A stretch of 64,000 bases of DNA from Vanrija pseudolonga (taxonomy: Eukaryota; Basidiomycota; Tremellomycetes; Trichosporonales; Trichosporonaceae): assembly GCF_020906515.1 (NCBI RefSeq), contig NC_085855.1, positions 62,001 to 126,000 on the forward strand, given 5' to 3'. The position numbers and the translations under genes are program-made. The notes beneath the pieces were generated by a model. That model was not told the origin of the DNA and did no database searches. It saw only the letters and a list, made by a program, of their open reading frames with translations. Below are positions 39,709-50,206 of this stretch, piece by piece (position 1 is the stretch's first letter; every line of letters starts with the position of its first letter).

Positions 39709-41640
39709 CTAGAGCTTGGCACGCGGCTTGGGCGCCGGCGGCTCGCGCTCAAAGCTAATCTTGTCGTCCCACCGGCTCACGCTCTTCCAGTCCGACTGCT
39801 CCTTGCCGTCAAACCCAAACGTGCCGCGCGTGCGGACAAAGCGGCGCGCGCACTCGATGGCCGTCAGGTCGTTGTCCGACTCGGCGTCGGCGACCAGCAA
39901 GGTCGCGCACAGGACGTCGCCAATCTCGGCGACCACCTCGCGGCCGTAGGCGAGCAGCTCCTCCTTGTCGCGGGCGGACGCATTGTACACAAACACGCTC
40001 CACGCCTTGAGGATCGCCGCCTTCTCGGGGCCGAGGTCGACATTCGACTTGGCGCCGTACGGGTCAGTCGAGTTGGCGCCCAGCGTCGCCTTGAGCCACT
40101 TGTCGACGGCGTCGATGCTCTGCGCGCCCGTCTTGCCCTTGACCACCTTGACCGTGTCGGTGGCGAGCACGTCGGTCGTGCCCTCCCAGATGGACAGGAC
40201 GTTGGCGTCGCGGAACAGACGCGCAATGTTCATCTCGGGGTTCTCCTGGTTCTCCATGAAGCCGACGCCGCCGAGCGACTCCATGCACTCCTGCAGGCCG
40301 GCGATGCCGTTCTTGGCCGTGCGCGCCTTGGACACGGGCGTGATGAGGCGCACAAGCGCCGCGACCTGGTTGTGGTCGGTCGGGATGATGGACGCGGTAG
40401 GCGAGTCGGGGTTCTCAGACTTGCCCACGAGCGCGGCAACAAACACGGCGAGGAGCGTGTCGGCGCGGTAGCCGAGCGTGATGCCGGCAATCGTCTTGGT
40501 GTAGCGGGGCAGCGTGCGCAGCTTGTCGGGCAGACCCTTGAGGGCGAGGGAGGGCATGACGCGCTGGCGACCAAAGCTGCGGGCGATGGCGAGGCCGCGG
40601 CCCCAGAAGCCAGTGGACGAGCCGGCATTGTACAGCCTGGTGACGTTGAGCAGCGTCGCAATGTTGGCGACACCGCGGCCCTCGGTACCGACAAGCCACG
40701 CGCGCATGCCCTTGACCTCGACCTCGGCGGTCGGGAGGGCCTTTGTGCCGAGCTTGTTCTTGAGCCTCTGGATGCGGATGCCGTTCATGGCGACGTCGCC
40801 TGCGGGGTCGAGCTTGCGCGTGGGCGCGAAGAAGCAGCCGAGGCCCTTCTCCGTCTGCGCGAGGAGCAGCACGCAGCCGCAGTCGGTCGCTGACGAGAAC
40901 CACTTGAAGCCGTCGATACACCATGGGCCAAGCGGGTTACCGTCAATGTCCGTCTCGCCATTGTCGCCCTCGTACGTCGCGACCGTCTCGGTGCCGGCGA
41001 CGTCGGAGCCGCCGGGGCGCTCCGTCATCCACTGGCCCGAGGTCCACGCGACCTCGGGGTCGAGGGAGAGTAGACGCTCAACGGCGCGGGTGAACACCTT
41101 GCGCTTGATGCTGCGGTTTTCCTCCTTGTCGTCGTATGCGCGCGAGCCGGGCGCGATGCGCTGCAGCTCGCGGAGGAGCACGCTCGTCGCGCCGTCCTGC
41201 ATCGCCGAGGGGCAGGTGACGACGGCCGACGACGGGCCCCACTGGTGCAGCTTGAGGAACTGCGCCACGCGCGCCGACGCGCCAAGCGACGAGTCGTAGC
41301 CTGTCGCCACGATACCGTTGCGGATCCCAATGTTCTGCAGCTCCTTCCATCCGGGCGAGGTCACGAGGGCGTCGGGGATCGGGTGGCCAAACGACGAGAA
41401 ACCCGTGCCCTTGATGTATGGCAGGTCGTGCTCTGCATTAGCGACGAGCGCGTACGTCTTGGGGTCGATGACGAGATCGCACAAGGCATGCAAGTGCGGG
41501 TAAAACTCCTTGTAGACCTGCTCTGGCAGGAAGAGCTTTGCGCTGCGGTCGAGGATCGGGTCGTCCTCCAGCGCATTGTACAGCTTTGGGTGAGGCTGAA
41601 AGTACCCCGAGGTCGATGTCGCGCCTACGAGCTTTGGCAT
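39709..41640 (-). CDS. AidB-type acyl-CoA dehydrogenase family protein, probably peroxisomal
   Basis: A single exon from the ATG at 41640 gives 643 residues. The acyl-CoA dehydrogenase fold is clear: WTSGQWMTERPGGSDVAGTET is the flavin-binding middle domain, RGVANIATLLNVTRLYNAGSSTGF the start of the C-terminal helices, and RDANVLSIWEGTTDVLATD the late conserved block. The N-terminal ~180 residues and total length match the AidB branch, which binds FAD and in bacteria associates with the alkylation response. Fungal members are uncharacterised or annotated as acyl-CoA dehydrogenases. The C-terminal tripeptide AKL is a PTS1-type signal, which suggests a peroxisomal location and perhaps beta- or branched-chain oxidation. 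A TATA-like element lies 55 bp upstream. Confidence 0.85.
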   Translation of the reverse strand: MPKLVGATSTSGYFQPHPKLYNALEDDPILDRSAKLFLPEQVYKEFYPHLHALCDLVIDPKTYALVANAEHDLPYIKGTGFSSFGHPIPDALVTSPGWKELQNIGIRNGIVATGYDSSLGASARVAQFLKLHQWGPSSAVVTCPSAMQDGATSVLLRELQRIAPGSRAYDDKEENRSIKRKVFTRAVERLLSLDPEVAWTSGQWMTERPGGSDVAGTETVATYEGDNGETDIDGNPLGPWCIDGFKWFSSATDCGCVLLLAQTEKGLGCFFAPTRKLDPAGDVAMNGIRIQRLKNKLGTKALPTAEVEVKGMRAWLVGTEGRGVANIATLLNVTRLYNAGSSTGFWGRGLAIARSFGRQRVMPSLALKGLPDKLRTLPRYTKTIAGITLGYRADTLLAVFVAALVGKSENPDSPTASIIPTDHNQVAALVRLITPVSKARTAKNGIAGLQECMESLGGVGFMENQENPEMNIARLFRDANVLSIWEGTTDVLATDTVKVVKGKTGAQSIDAVDKWLKATLGANSTDPYGAKSNVDLGPEKAAILKAWSVFVYNASARDKEELLAYGREVVAEIGDVLCATLLVADAESDNDLTAIECARRFVRTRGTFGFDGKEQSDWKSVSRWDDKISFEREPPAPKPRAKL

Positions 41641-43581
41641 GGTTGTGTGTGTGTGAGTGAGGTGAGTGAGAGAGTGAGAGAGCAACGTCACAATATATGC
41701 GCGATGGGATCTCGACCTCGTCGTCGTCAGTTGACCCCCACTTCGGTTATGGCATTATTGCCGCGGCGGCAGGCGGGGGCCCGGAGGCAGGGCTGGCTTA
41801 CGTCCATGACAGTGACGAGATATACACCCAGGCTTGCTCTGCATATGCATTGTTCGACGCCTCGTATGCATTCTACACAGCGGTACACAGCGGCAAGGGA
41901 CGCTCCCTATGCATGCATCTAGCAGCAGCACGCGTCGACGTTTGGCCCCTTGGTGGTGTCGGCGGTCGCTGTTCGGCGTTCGGGAGCTCGGGAGTGGACG
42001 GGGGCACTCGCGCCAAGGCAGCCAAGTGAGGAGTGCCACACACGACGGCCGGCGACGTTGGGTCGGCCGGCTGGGTCTGTTGAGCGTTCCGTCCACTTTG
42101 ATGCGTTGCATTGTCTCTTTCTGTCTCTCTCTCTGTTGACATTTGACTTCCAGCGGCATCAGCGGCAACAGCGACGCCAGCGTCGCCAGCGTCGCCAGTC
42201 AGCCGGCAACGGCCGGCCGAGACGAGATCTAACGCGACGGTGCGACACACTAACTACCGGCTCGGCCGTCTGATCTGATTAATGATGGCCTTGGAATGGT
42301 GCTGGTGTCAACGGCGCATAGCGAGGCGGCTCGCGGCTGCGGCTCACTCACTCTGGATAAAGTCGCTGCAGATCGTCCAGCAGCCGAGACGGAGCCGAAC
42401 ATGTCTCACACACCACCCCAAAGTAAATCGGTGCTGGCGCGCCGGCACCAACGCACGCTAGTCGTGGGCCTCGACGACGACGACGGGTTGGCGGGGAACG
42501 CCGCGCCGACGCCGGTGCTATGAAGCAAGGTCCATGGCGGCGCTCCTGCCGAGTCGATGCCAGCCAGATGGCCAGCCATGCAGATCGTGGCGTTGGCGTA
42601 AGGGAGAGAGAACACCACTGTCAGTTCAGTCGCCGGTATCGATAAAGGGCAGCCAGTGCCACAGGGCGCCACGCCGAGTCCTCTCTGCACCGACACGGCG
42701 AGAGACGTGTGCGCAAAGGGTCGCTGTTCAAGGGTTACTATCTGATCAGAGACAACATTCCATAGAACACATCATCCCCTGTCCCAAGTCCGCCAGATAC
42801 CTGAGATAGCCGCGACCTCGCCCATCCGAGACCTTGTCTAGCCCACCTGTTCACGATGAGCGATCCATATACGGTGCCGATCCCGCCCACCGAACGCCGC
42901 TGTCTATGGGATTTCCATTCCTCACGGCCGTGTCCGTGTCGCTCGAGCGGCGTTGTGTATGCTGTGGTATCGACGAACGGCGCTGGACTGGACTCGGCGT
43001 CAGGAATGCCGCGCGGGATGTGAGCACGTTCTGACGACGCCGAAAGAGGGCCGCGAGGCGGGCAGGCGAGAGCGGGGGTCGACGGCGAGATGCGATTGTG
43101 TGTGTGTGAAAGTGCGGCTGCGGCCTACCTCGAATCTCGAATCTCTCCGCTCGCATCCCATCCGTCGGCGCTATCCCATTTCCTGGTGCACTGGTGCATG
43201 CATTACAGTTTAACGCGTCGTCGTCATTGATGACAAGCACGTATGGTTGTGGAATGCCAACAATGCTCACCACGTGACGGCCGGCCGCCTCAAAGCCCGC
43301 AAGCCTCCCTCCCCTCCCCTCGCCTCCCTCTGCCTTCCTGCTCCCTCCCCATCCCTCCCCTCAGTTCGTTCGTGCCGTCATCGAGAGCAGCCAGGTCAGG
43401 AGGGAACAGCGGACAGCGGCTGTCAAACTGATTGGCGTGCATACGGCCATTGACCCATATATACATTCTGGCTGATGATCCCGCGCGTTGTCTTCGCTGC
43501 TCGCTGTACATAGCTACACCACACTCGGCGAATGGTACTCTTGTGATACAAACCCCCCCGCACATCAATGTCGCCGTCGCC
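41641..43581. other. 1.9-kb divergent intergenic region
   Basis: This separates the AidB-like gene (minus) from the histidine kinase gene (plus). Apart from the TATA-like site at 41693, I see no gene, RNA or strong repeat. Confidence 0.4.
41693..41698 (-). promoter_or_regulatory. TATA-like element of the AidB-like gene
   Basis: On the minus strand this reads TATATT within GCATATATTG, about 55 bp before the ATG. Confidence 0.4.
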
Positions 43582-46500
43582 ATGAACACCGATCCGCTCA
43601 CGGCGCTCGAGAAAGCGGGCATCGACCTGGGCGACCTGCCGTATAGTTATCTCGAGGTCGGTCGAGCCGGCTGTCGTCGATACTAACACCCCCGCAGCAA
43701 TACCCCTACCCCGCGCTCGTGCTCATCTTCGGCGTGCCGCTCTACGGCGAGATCCACGCGTCGCAGTGGTCGCTGGAGAACATCCAGCCCCTGTCGCCCG
43801 TGTGGACCAACACCACCTGGAAACGCTTCACCGGTAACCGGCAGTCGCTGCTACAATGCCTCACGCCGTCATCGGCGCGGCGGCTAAGCCTCTGGCTCAC
43901 GGGCCAGACGGATGCTGCGTCGTTCGTGTCCCCTAGCGTGAGCGTTCGCAGCGGTAGTAGTAGTGGCGAGCCCGCCCGCTCGCCCGACGAGACCCAACAA
44001 CCAGCAGACACGACAGGCCCGACCCTCACCCTCGAGTTCAGATTTGGCTCCTCCAAAGCCAAGCTCATGCTCGCCAAGACCGTGCAGCCTGTGTACCGCA
44101 TCGGCGCGGACGGCGTGCGCAAGATTGTGCGCACGCACGAGGCGGCCATCGTCACCACCATGCCCTCGGGCCAAGTGCGTCTCCAGCTGCCGTCTGCCCG
44201 CCGCAGGTCGTTCGGCACTTCGTACGACCCCATCCCAGAGGACGACATTGGCGGCGAGACCCCGCCCTCGACGGACAAGGTGCCGCTCACGTCGATATCG
44301 TCCGAATCACCAAGCAGCCTGCTCTCGTACCCCTCGTCAGACCCAGTGCCGCCCCGCGGCTCGTTCATAGGCACGACCGCTAATGGCCGGGTGGCGCCGT
44401 CGTCATCAGGAGGGATACTGCCGCGGCAGTCGAGCTCAACGTCTCACACATCCGGCCCGATGACGGACGAGCTAGACGGTTGGTCCGCGCGCGCGGCGTC
44501 GAGCAGCAAGTCAGCGCCAATATCCCTGCCTGGATGGCGGCCGGGCCAGACGATTGAGCTGAACCAGGACGGGACGGCGAGAGCCGTCAAGTCGGTGTTT
44601 GGATACGGCGAGAACGGGGCGGACGACGACGATGACGAGGGCGATAAGCCGCCAGAAGCATCAAGTAAGGATGTGGCCCACCTCCTCGAGACGACCAAGT
44701 GGGCAGATACGCCACTCGGCAAGCGGAAGCACTGGCCCGAGTCACTGCAGATGATGGGTGAGTTTGCGTGGCTGGCTGGCTGGCGCTGCGCGCGCGTTGC
44801 TGACGTGCCCCAAGTCGCCATCATCATGCGCTGGCCTACGCCGCTGGCGTTCTGGTGGGGCAAGGACTTGGTGTTCATCTACAATCAGAAATACGCAGAT
44901 GTGAGTCGGCGGTGGCGGCATCGACGAGGAGCTGACGCGCCAGCGACTGCCCAACCATCCAAGAGCGTTTGGACAATCGGGAACAGTGGCATGGGCAGGT
45001 GAGTTGCGGTGAGAGCCAACGGCCAGCTCACACGCAGAACTCTGGCCGCATCTCGGGCGGTGGACAGAGGCCGCGCTCGACGGCACCCCAGTGATCAAGG
45101 ACAACGGTAAGCTTCACTCGCCACTCCGCATCGCTGACGACGCCAGACCTGTCGCTGTACCCCAGCGCAGCGGGCGACACGCGCCGGCGCGAGTTCTATC
45201 GCCGACACCAGTGGGTGCCCGTCACGGACGGCGAGGGCACGACGGCGCTGGTGCACTCGTGGCGCGACACGACGCGCGACTTTATCATCGGGCGGCGGGA
45301 CCGCTTCCTCACCAACCTGGCACTACGGGGCGGTGAGTTTCATGGCCCCGACGTCGCTGACCCCGCCAGACCAGGCGCGCACGCAGGCACAGCACGAGCG
45401 CGAGCTCATCGACGCGTTCGAGAACAACCCGACCGAGGCGCCCTTTGCGCTCATTTACCGCGTCGAGTCGGAGCAGCTGTTCGACTCGCCAAACCACTTC
45501 AAAGCCAAGCTCAAGTACGCTGGCGGCGTCGGCGTGCCCTCTGGCCACCCGTCTGCGCCCGCAACGCTCGAACTGTCCATCTCGCTTGACGGCTCGGAGC
45601 GGGGGGACGACTCGTCCCCGCCCTCGCCAGGCGCAGAGGACGGCATGCGGCCCGTGTCGCCGATGCCGCGCGACCTTGCCGAGGGAAACGAGCTGTGGCC
45701 GTTCGCCGAGGCGCTGCAGACGCACCGGCCGGTGGTGGTGCAGGACTGCTTTTCGCGGGTCGAGGGCTACGCCGTGCGTGTGTGGGACGAGCTGCCGTCC
45801 TCTGCTGTCGTCATCCCCATCTGCCGCAGGATGGACCGCGACGTGCCACGCGGCGTCGTCGTCCTCGGCATTTCCTCGGCCAACGCCTACGACGAGGACT
45901 ACGCCATCTTCGTCGACGACCTGCACATGCTGCTCACCAACTCGCTCGGCGCAGTGCTCGAGAACGAGACGCAGCGGGTGTTGCAGGCTGAGATCCAGGC
46001 GGCGGAGCGCGCGCGGGAAGCGCTGCTGACGAATGTGTCGCACAAGCTGCTGACTCCCTTGTCGTTGATATCGGGGCCGTTGGAGGACCTGGCTGCCGAG
46101 CAAGTGGCACTGGCGCCGGCGGTGCGCGACGCGCTACACGTCGTCCAGCGGAACGTGTCCCGCCTGACGCGGCTGGTCAACATGCTCGTGGCGGACAGCG
46201 CGCTCGAGGGCCGCCGGAACGCGAGCAAATTCGGGCGCGTCAACCTCGGGCAGCTGACGCAGAACGTCGCCAAGCTCTTCGCGCCAGTAGCCAGTGCCGA
46301 GGGGATCGACTTTGTCGTCGAGTGCGACGAGGCAAGCAGGCCAGTGTTTGTCGACTTGGACAAGTACGAGCGCGTCTTGTTCGTGCTGATTGGCAACGCG
46401 ATCAAGTTCTCTCCGGGCGGCCGCGTGGCGCTGACGCTGCGGTATACCGACACTGAGGTCGTGGTCACGGTCGAGGATACTGGGTCGGGGATCAGCCCCA

Positions 46501-49446
46501 GCGTGCTGGATGAAATTGCTGGTGCGCCGCTCGCTGCCGACGGAGTGACGAGGCGGCTGCGCGATAGTACCGGCATCGGCCTGTCGCATGCCGATAAGCT
46601 CGTCAACCTGCACCACGGCACGCTGAGCGTCAAGAGCAGTACGACAGGAGACAAGGGGACGACGTTTACGCTCACACTACGGTAGGTAGCGCAGCCACCG
46701 CTTGCTTGGTTCACTGCTGACACCCGCCCAGGCTTGGGAGCGACCACTTGCCGCTCGACAGCGTCGACAGCTCGCCCGTCGAGACGACAGGCATCCAGCA
46801 GATCCACCAGGCGCTCATCGAGTCGCTGTCGAGCCACAGGCAGCTGCCGAAGCACGAGCTCGACCCGCGCCCGCCGACCGGCATGTCAGTTAGCAAGAGC
46901 AGCCCCAACGCCGCGCCGTACTTTACGCCCAGCGACGTGGTCATGATCGTGGACAGTGCGTATCGTGCCGCCGCGCAGGCCCCGCTGACACTACCCAGAC
47001 GACCCCGACTCGAGCAGCTACCTGCGCACGATATTCTCGGTCCTGTGCCAAGTCGTGCTGGCGACGGACGGCGTCGACGCGCTCGCAAAGGTCAAAGACC
47101 GCGCGCCCGACCTCATCATTGCCGACGCCGTGCTGCCCACCATGGACGGCTACGCGCTCGCGGCCGCCCTCAAGAATGGCACGCGCGAGGAGCAGATGGT
47201 GCCCATTATTCTTCTCACCTCGCGGGCGGATGCGCACGAGGGCGTTGCGGACGGTGAGTGCGGAGGAGTTTGAGCAGGCGCTGACGACCGTTAGACTTCC
47301 TCGCCAAGCCGTTCCACTCGCGCGAGCTCATCGCCCGCGCGCGCATGCACATTCAGTGGGGCAAGAAGCGGCAGAGCCTCGAGGCAGCGTTCTTGGAGCG
47401 CACTGCCGAGATCGAGACGTTGAACGAGAGTGAGTGGGAACGCGACAGTGGCAGCGGCTGACGAGCAGACGTCCCAGTCGGCATCTTTCGCACGACCGAG
47501 GACGGCTGGGTCGTATACGTCAACAAGACGTGGCACGTCTTGTCGAGCTATCCCCAAGGCCAGCCCGTCATCAGCTGGGGCGACTACATCATCCCCGAGG
47601 ACCGCGAGTACGTGCGGCGCACGTGGACCGAGTTTCTCAACTCGAACGACGACACGGTCGAGCTCGAGTTTACGTGGATCAACGGCACGACCAACTTTGC
47701 CATTGCGACCCGGCTCAAGCCCATCAACGGCACGCCGCCCGGCATTCTTGGATGCCTGATCGACATCACCGACCGCGTGCAGAAGGAGGCGCTGCAGAAG
47801 GACCGGCTGCTCGAGTCGGAGCAGCGCCGCATCGAGGCCGTCGAGGCTAAGCGGCAGCAGGAGGAGCTGATTGACATTGTGTCGTGAGTGTGGCGTGGGC
47901 GTGCGTCAGGCAATGCTGAAGGCTCTACAGGCATGAAATGCGCAACCCCATCAGCAGCTTGATGCAGATAAGTATCGCAAGTGGTCTTTGTCGACGCCGC
48001 GTGCTGACGTCCGCACTGCTCCTCGCTGGTCAAGACCAACCTCGTGACATTGCAGCGAGAAATCGAGGAGGCGACGCAGAGCGACAAGGGCCTGCATCCC
48101 ACCTCCGATCTCATGGCCGACCTCGCCGAGGACCTCGAGGCCCTCGACAGCATCTACCAGTGCGCGTTGACGCAGGAGCGGATCAGCAACGACGTGCTCT
48201 CGCTCGGCAAGATCCAGATGAACACGCTCGAGATCAAGGAGTCCGAGTACGCCGTGCAGAGTGAGGCGCACCGACTCGTATCCACCTTCCAGAGCGAGGC
48301 GCGCGCCAACAAGCTCGAGCTGCTACTCGACCTCGGGAGCAGCTTTGACCGCCTGCGCATCCACAGCGTGTACCTCGACCCCGTGCGCTTCGGGCAGGTG
48401 GTGACCAACCTCGTGTCCAACGCGGTGCGGTTCACGTCCACGAGCCCCGTGCGACGGGTGCAGCTGTCGCTCGATATCGGGTTCCGCCGTCCAGAGGCGA
48501 ACAGCTGCACCAAGCCTCCAGGCGACGACGGGCCCGAGGGGGGCCCAGTCAGCGAACACACCCCGCTGTATCTGTTTGCCACGGTATCCGACACTGGGCC
48601 CGGCATGACACCGGCCGATACCGAGGCCCTGTTCAAGCGCTTCACGCACGAAGGGTCCGATAAGCAGACAGTCTTCGGCGGGATCGGCCTCGGCCTATTC
48701 GTGTGCCGCAAGCTTACGGAGCTTATGGGCGGGCGTATCGAAGTCGAGAGCGTGTACGGCCAGGGCACGACGTTCAACTTCTTTGTCCAGGTCCGCCCTC
48801 GGCTGAACCGACCCAAGCTGCCCCCCAAGACGCCTTCAAAGGCCACCAAGCTCCAGTGCAAGGCGCGCGTGCTGGTGGTGGAGGATAATGTCATCAACTG
48901 CAAGGTGTTGTGCCGGCAGCTGGGTATCGCCGGGGCTACGGTCCAGAGTGAGTCGGGTCTAGCGAGCCGAGCGAGGGTGGTCTGATATATCGTGTCGGCC
49001 GTGCTAACCCTTGGTCCCAGGCGTCGTAAACGGCTTGGAAGCTTGGAACCTCCTGAGCGAGACGCAGAAGCCCGGCAGCAGCGCGCCGTTCGACTGCGTG
49101 CTCATGGACCTCGAAATGCCCGTGATGGACGGGTACACTGCCACGCGGCTGGTGCGCGAGGCGGAAGCGACGGGTGCTCTGGACCGTACGGTCGTCGTCG
49201 CGCTTAGTAAGTAATAGTAGTAGCGAGGCCAGTGCCGTTAGTATCCTAGCTAACATCACTGCAGCCGGAAACGCGCGGCAGGCGCAGATCGAGTCTGCTA
49301 TGGCCGACTTTGACGCCGTCATCGTCAAGCCGTACCGGCTCGGCATACTGCTCCGGGTGATTGAAGTGTCGGCGGATGTGGGCAGCGACGTGCCTGGGGA
49401 CCGCGTCAAGCGCGTTGCCGAGGTCGTGGGGCAGAGCGGAGAGTAG
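43582..49446 (+). CDS. dual hybrid histidine kinase (HK-REC-PAS-HK-REC)
   Basis: Fifteen exons: 43582..43656, 43698..44757, 44815..44900, 44944..44998, 45038..45106, 45147..45332, 45370..46681, 46732..46955, 46999..47253, 47295..47429, 47478..47883, 47931..47967, 48017..48947, 49021..49206, 49265..49446. They give 1,732 residues with consistent phase. After a PAS/GAF-like sensory N-terminus come kinase 1 (H735 in NVSHKLLTPLS; ATPase boxes to ~945), receiver 1 (D1065 in IIADAVLPTMDG), a PAS domain (~1153-1260), kinase 2 (H1289 in VSHEMRNPIS) and receiver 2 (D1640 in LMDLEMPVMDG). Two HK-REC units in one chain are known from basidiomycetes, for example Cryptococcus Tco2, the likely relative. 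Signals should pass to an Ypd1-type phosphotransfer protein. The intron between exons 12 and 13 appears to be AT-AC. Intron 1 has an odd GTCGGT donor with a perfect TACTAAC branch site. Confidence 0.85.
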
Positions 49447-50206
49447 GCAGGAATGGAATAGGAAGGGCGTGCATTGTATTGTACCAACTGTTGTATATGA
49501 GATAACCACGTGAGGGACTCGAGTATGGGGCTGCTGCGCTGTGCGACTGACGCCATGGTCGCGCTGGTCACTTCCGCCTGGGTTTCGGTCAGGTGCAACG
49601 CGGCAGGGAATGCGACGCCGCTGTCTCGGAGCGTTGTAGAGGCACCTCGTCTCATGTGCAGACGGTTGTTGTAGCAGAGAGAGACGGAAGTGACCCCAGT
49701 TATCGCGACCAAGGGGGTGTGGTGACTGGTATACCCGTCACGCGCAAAAGTGGTACTGCCACGGTCATTTCAAGAAATGTTCGGCCCTTTCAAGTCATTC
49801 GGCCTTTCCAAACATCACTCAACCTTGCTTGTCTCTCGCCCACCTCTTGGCTTTGCCCTCTTGACCTTGCTGCTGTTGCCGCCTCCCCGTGTCAAATTCA
49901 TGGCTCTGCCGAGACCGGCACGGCGGCAGCAGCCACGGCACAACTGACACCCCCCACCCCACCCCAGCAGCACCCACAAGCACGCTGACCCACGACGCCT
50001 GCTACTCACCACTCGACTGACCCCAGCCAGGTGGCCCTCCCTCGCTGCACGCACCACTCACAGGCATGCGTCGGGTAAACAACCTTGCACGCAACATCCA
50101 TCCGACCCACCACCCCCACTGCTGCTGACCACCTGCACCCACCTCGAGCACCACCGCCCCCGTTTTCTCTCTCTGCTCATATATCCATGTCTGTCGACGC
50201 GGCGCC
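49447..50206. other. intergenic region, promoter of the FAD monooxygenase
   Basis: No gene is seen. The last 300 bases are CA/CCA-rich, leader-like sequence with a weak atatat element near 50180. Confidence 0.4.

Noticed and set aside
39703-40893. 396-codon plus-strand frame opposite the AidB-like gene
   Set aside because: Shadow frame rich in Arg/Val/Leu/Gly; the minus strand has the acyl-CoA dehydrogenase motifs.
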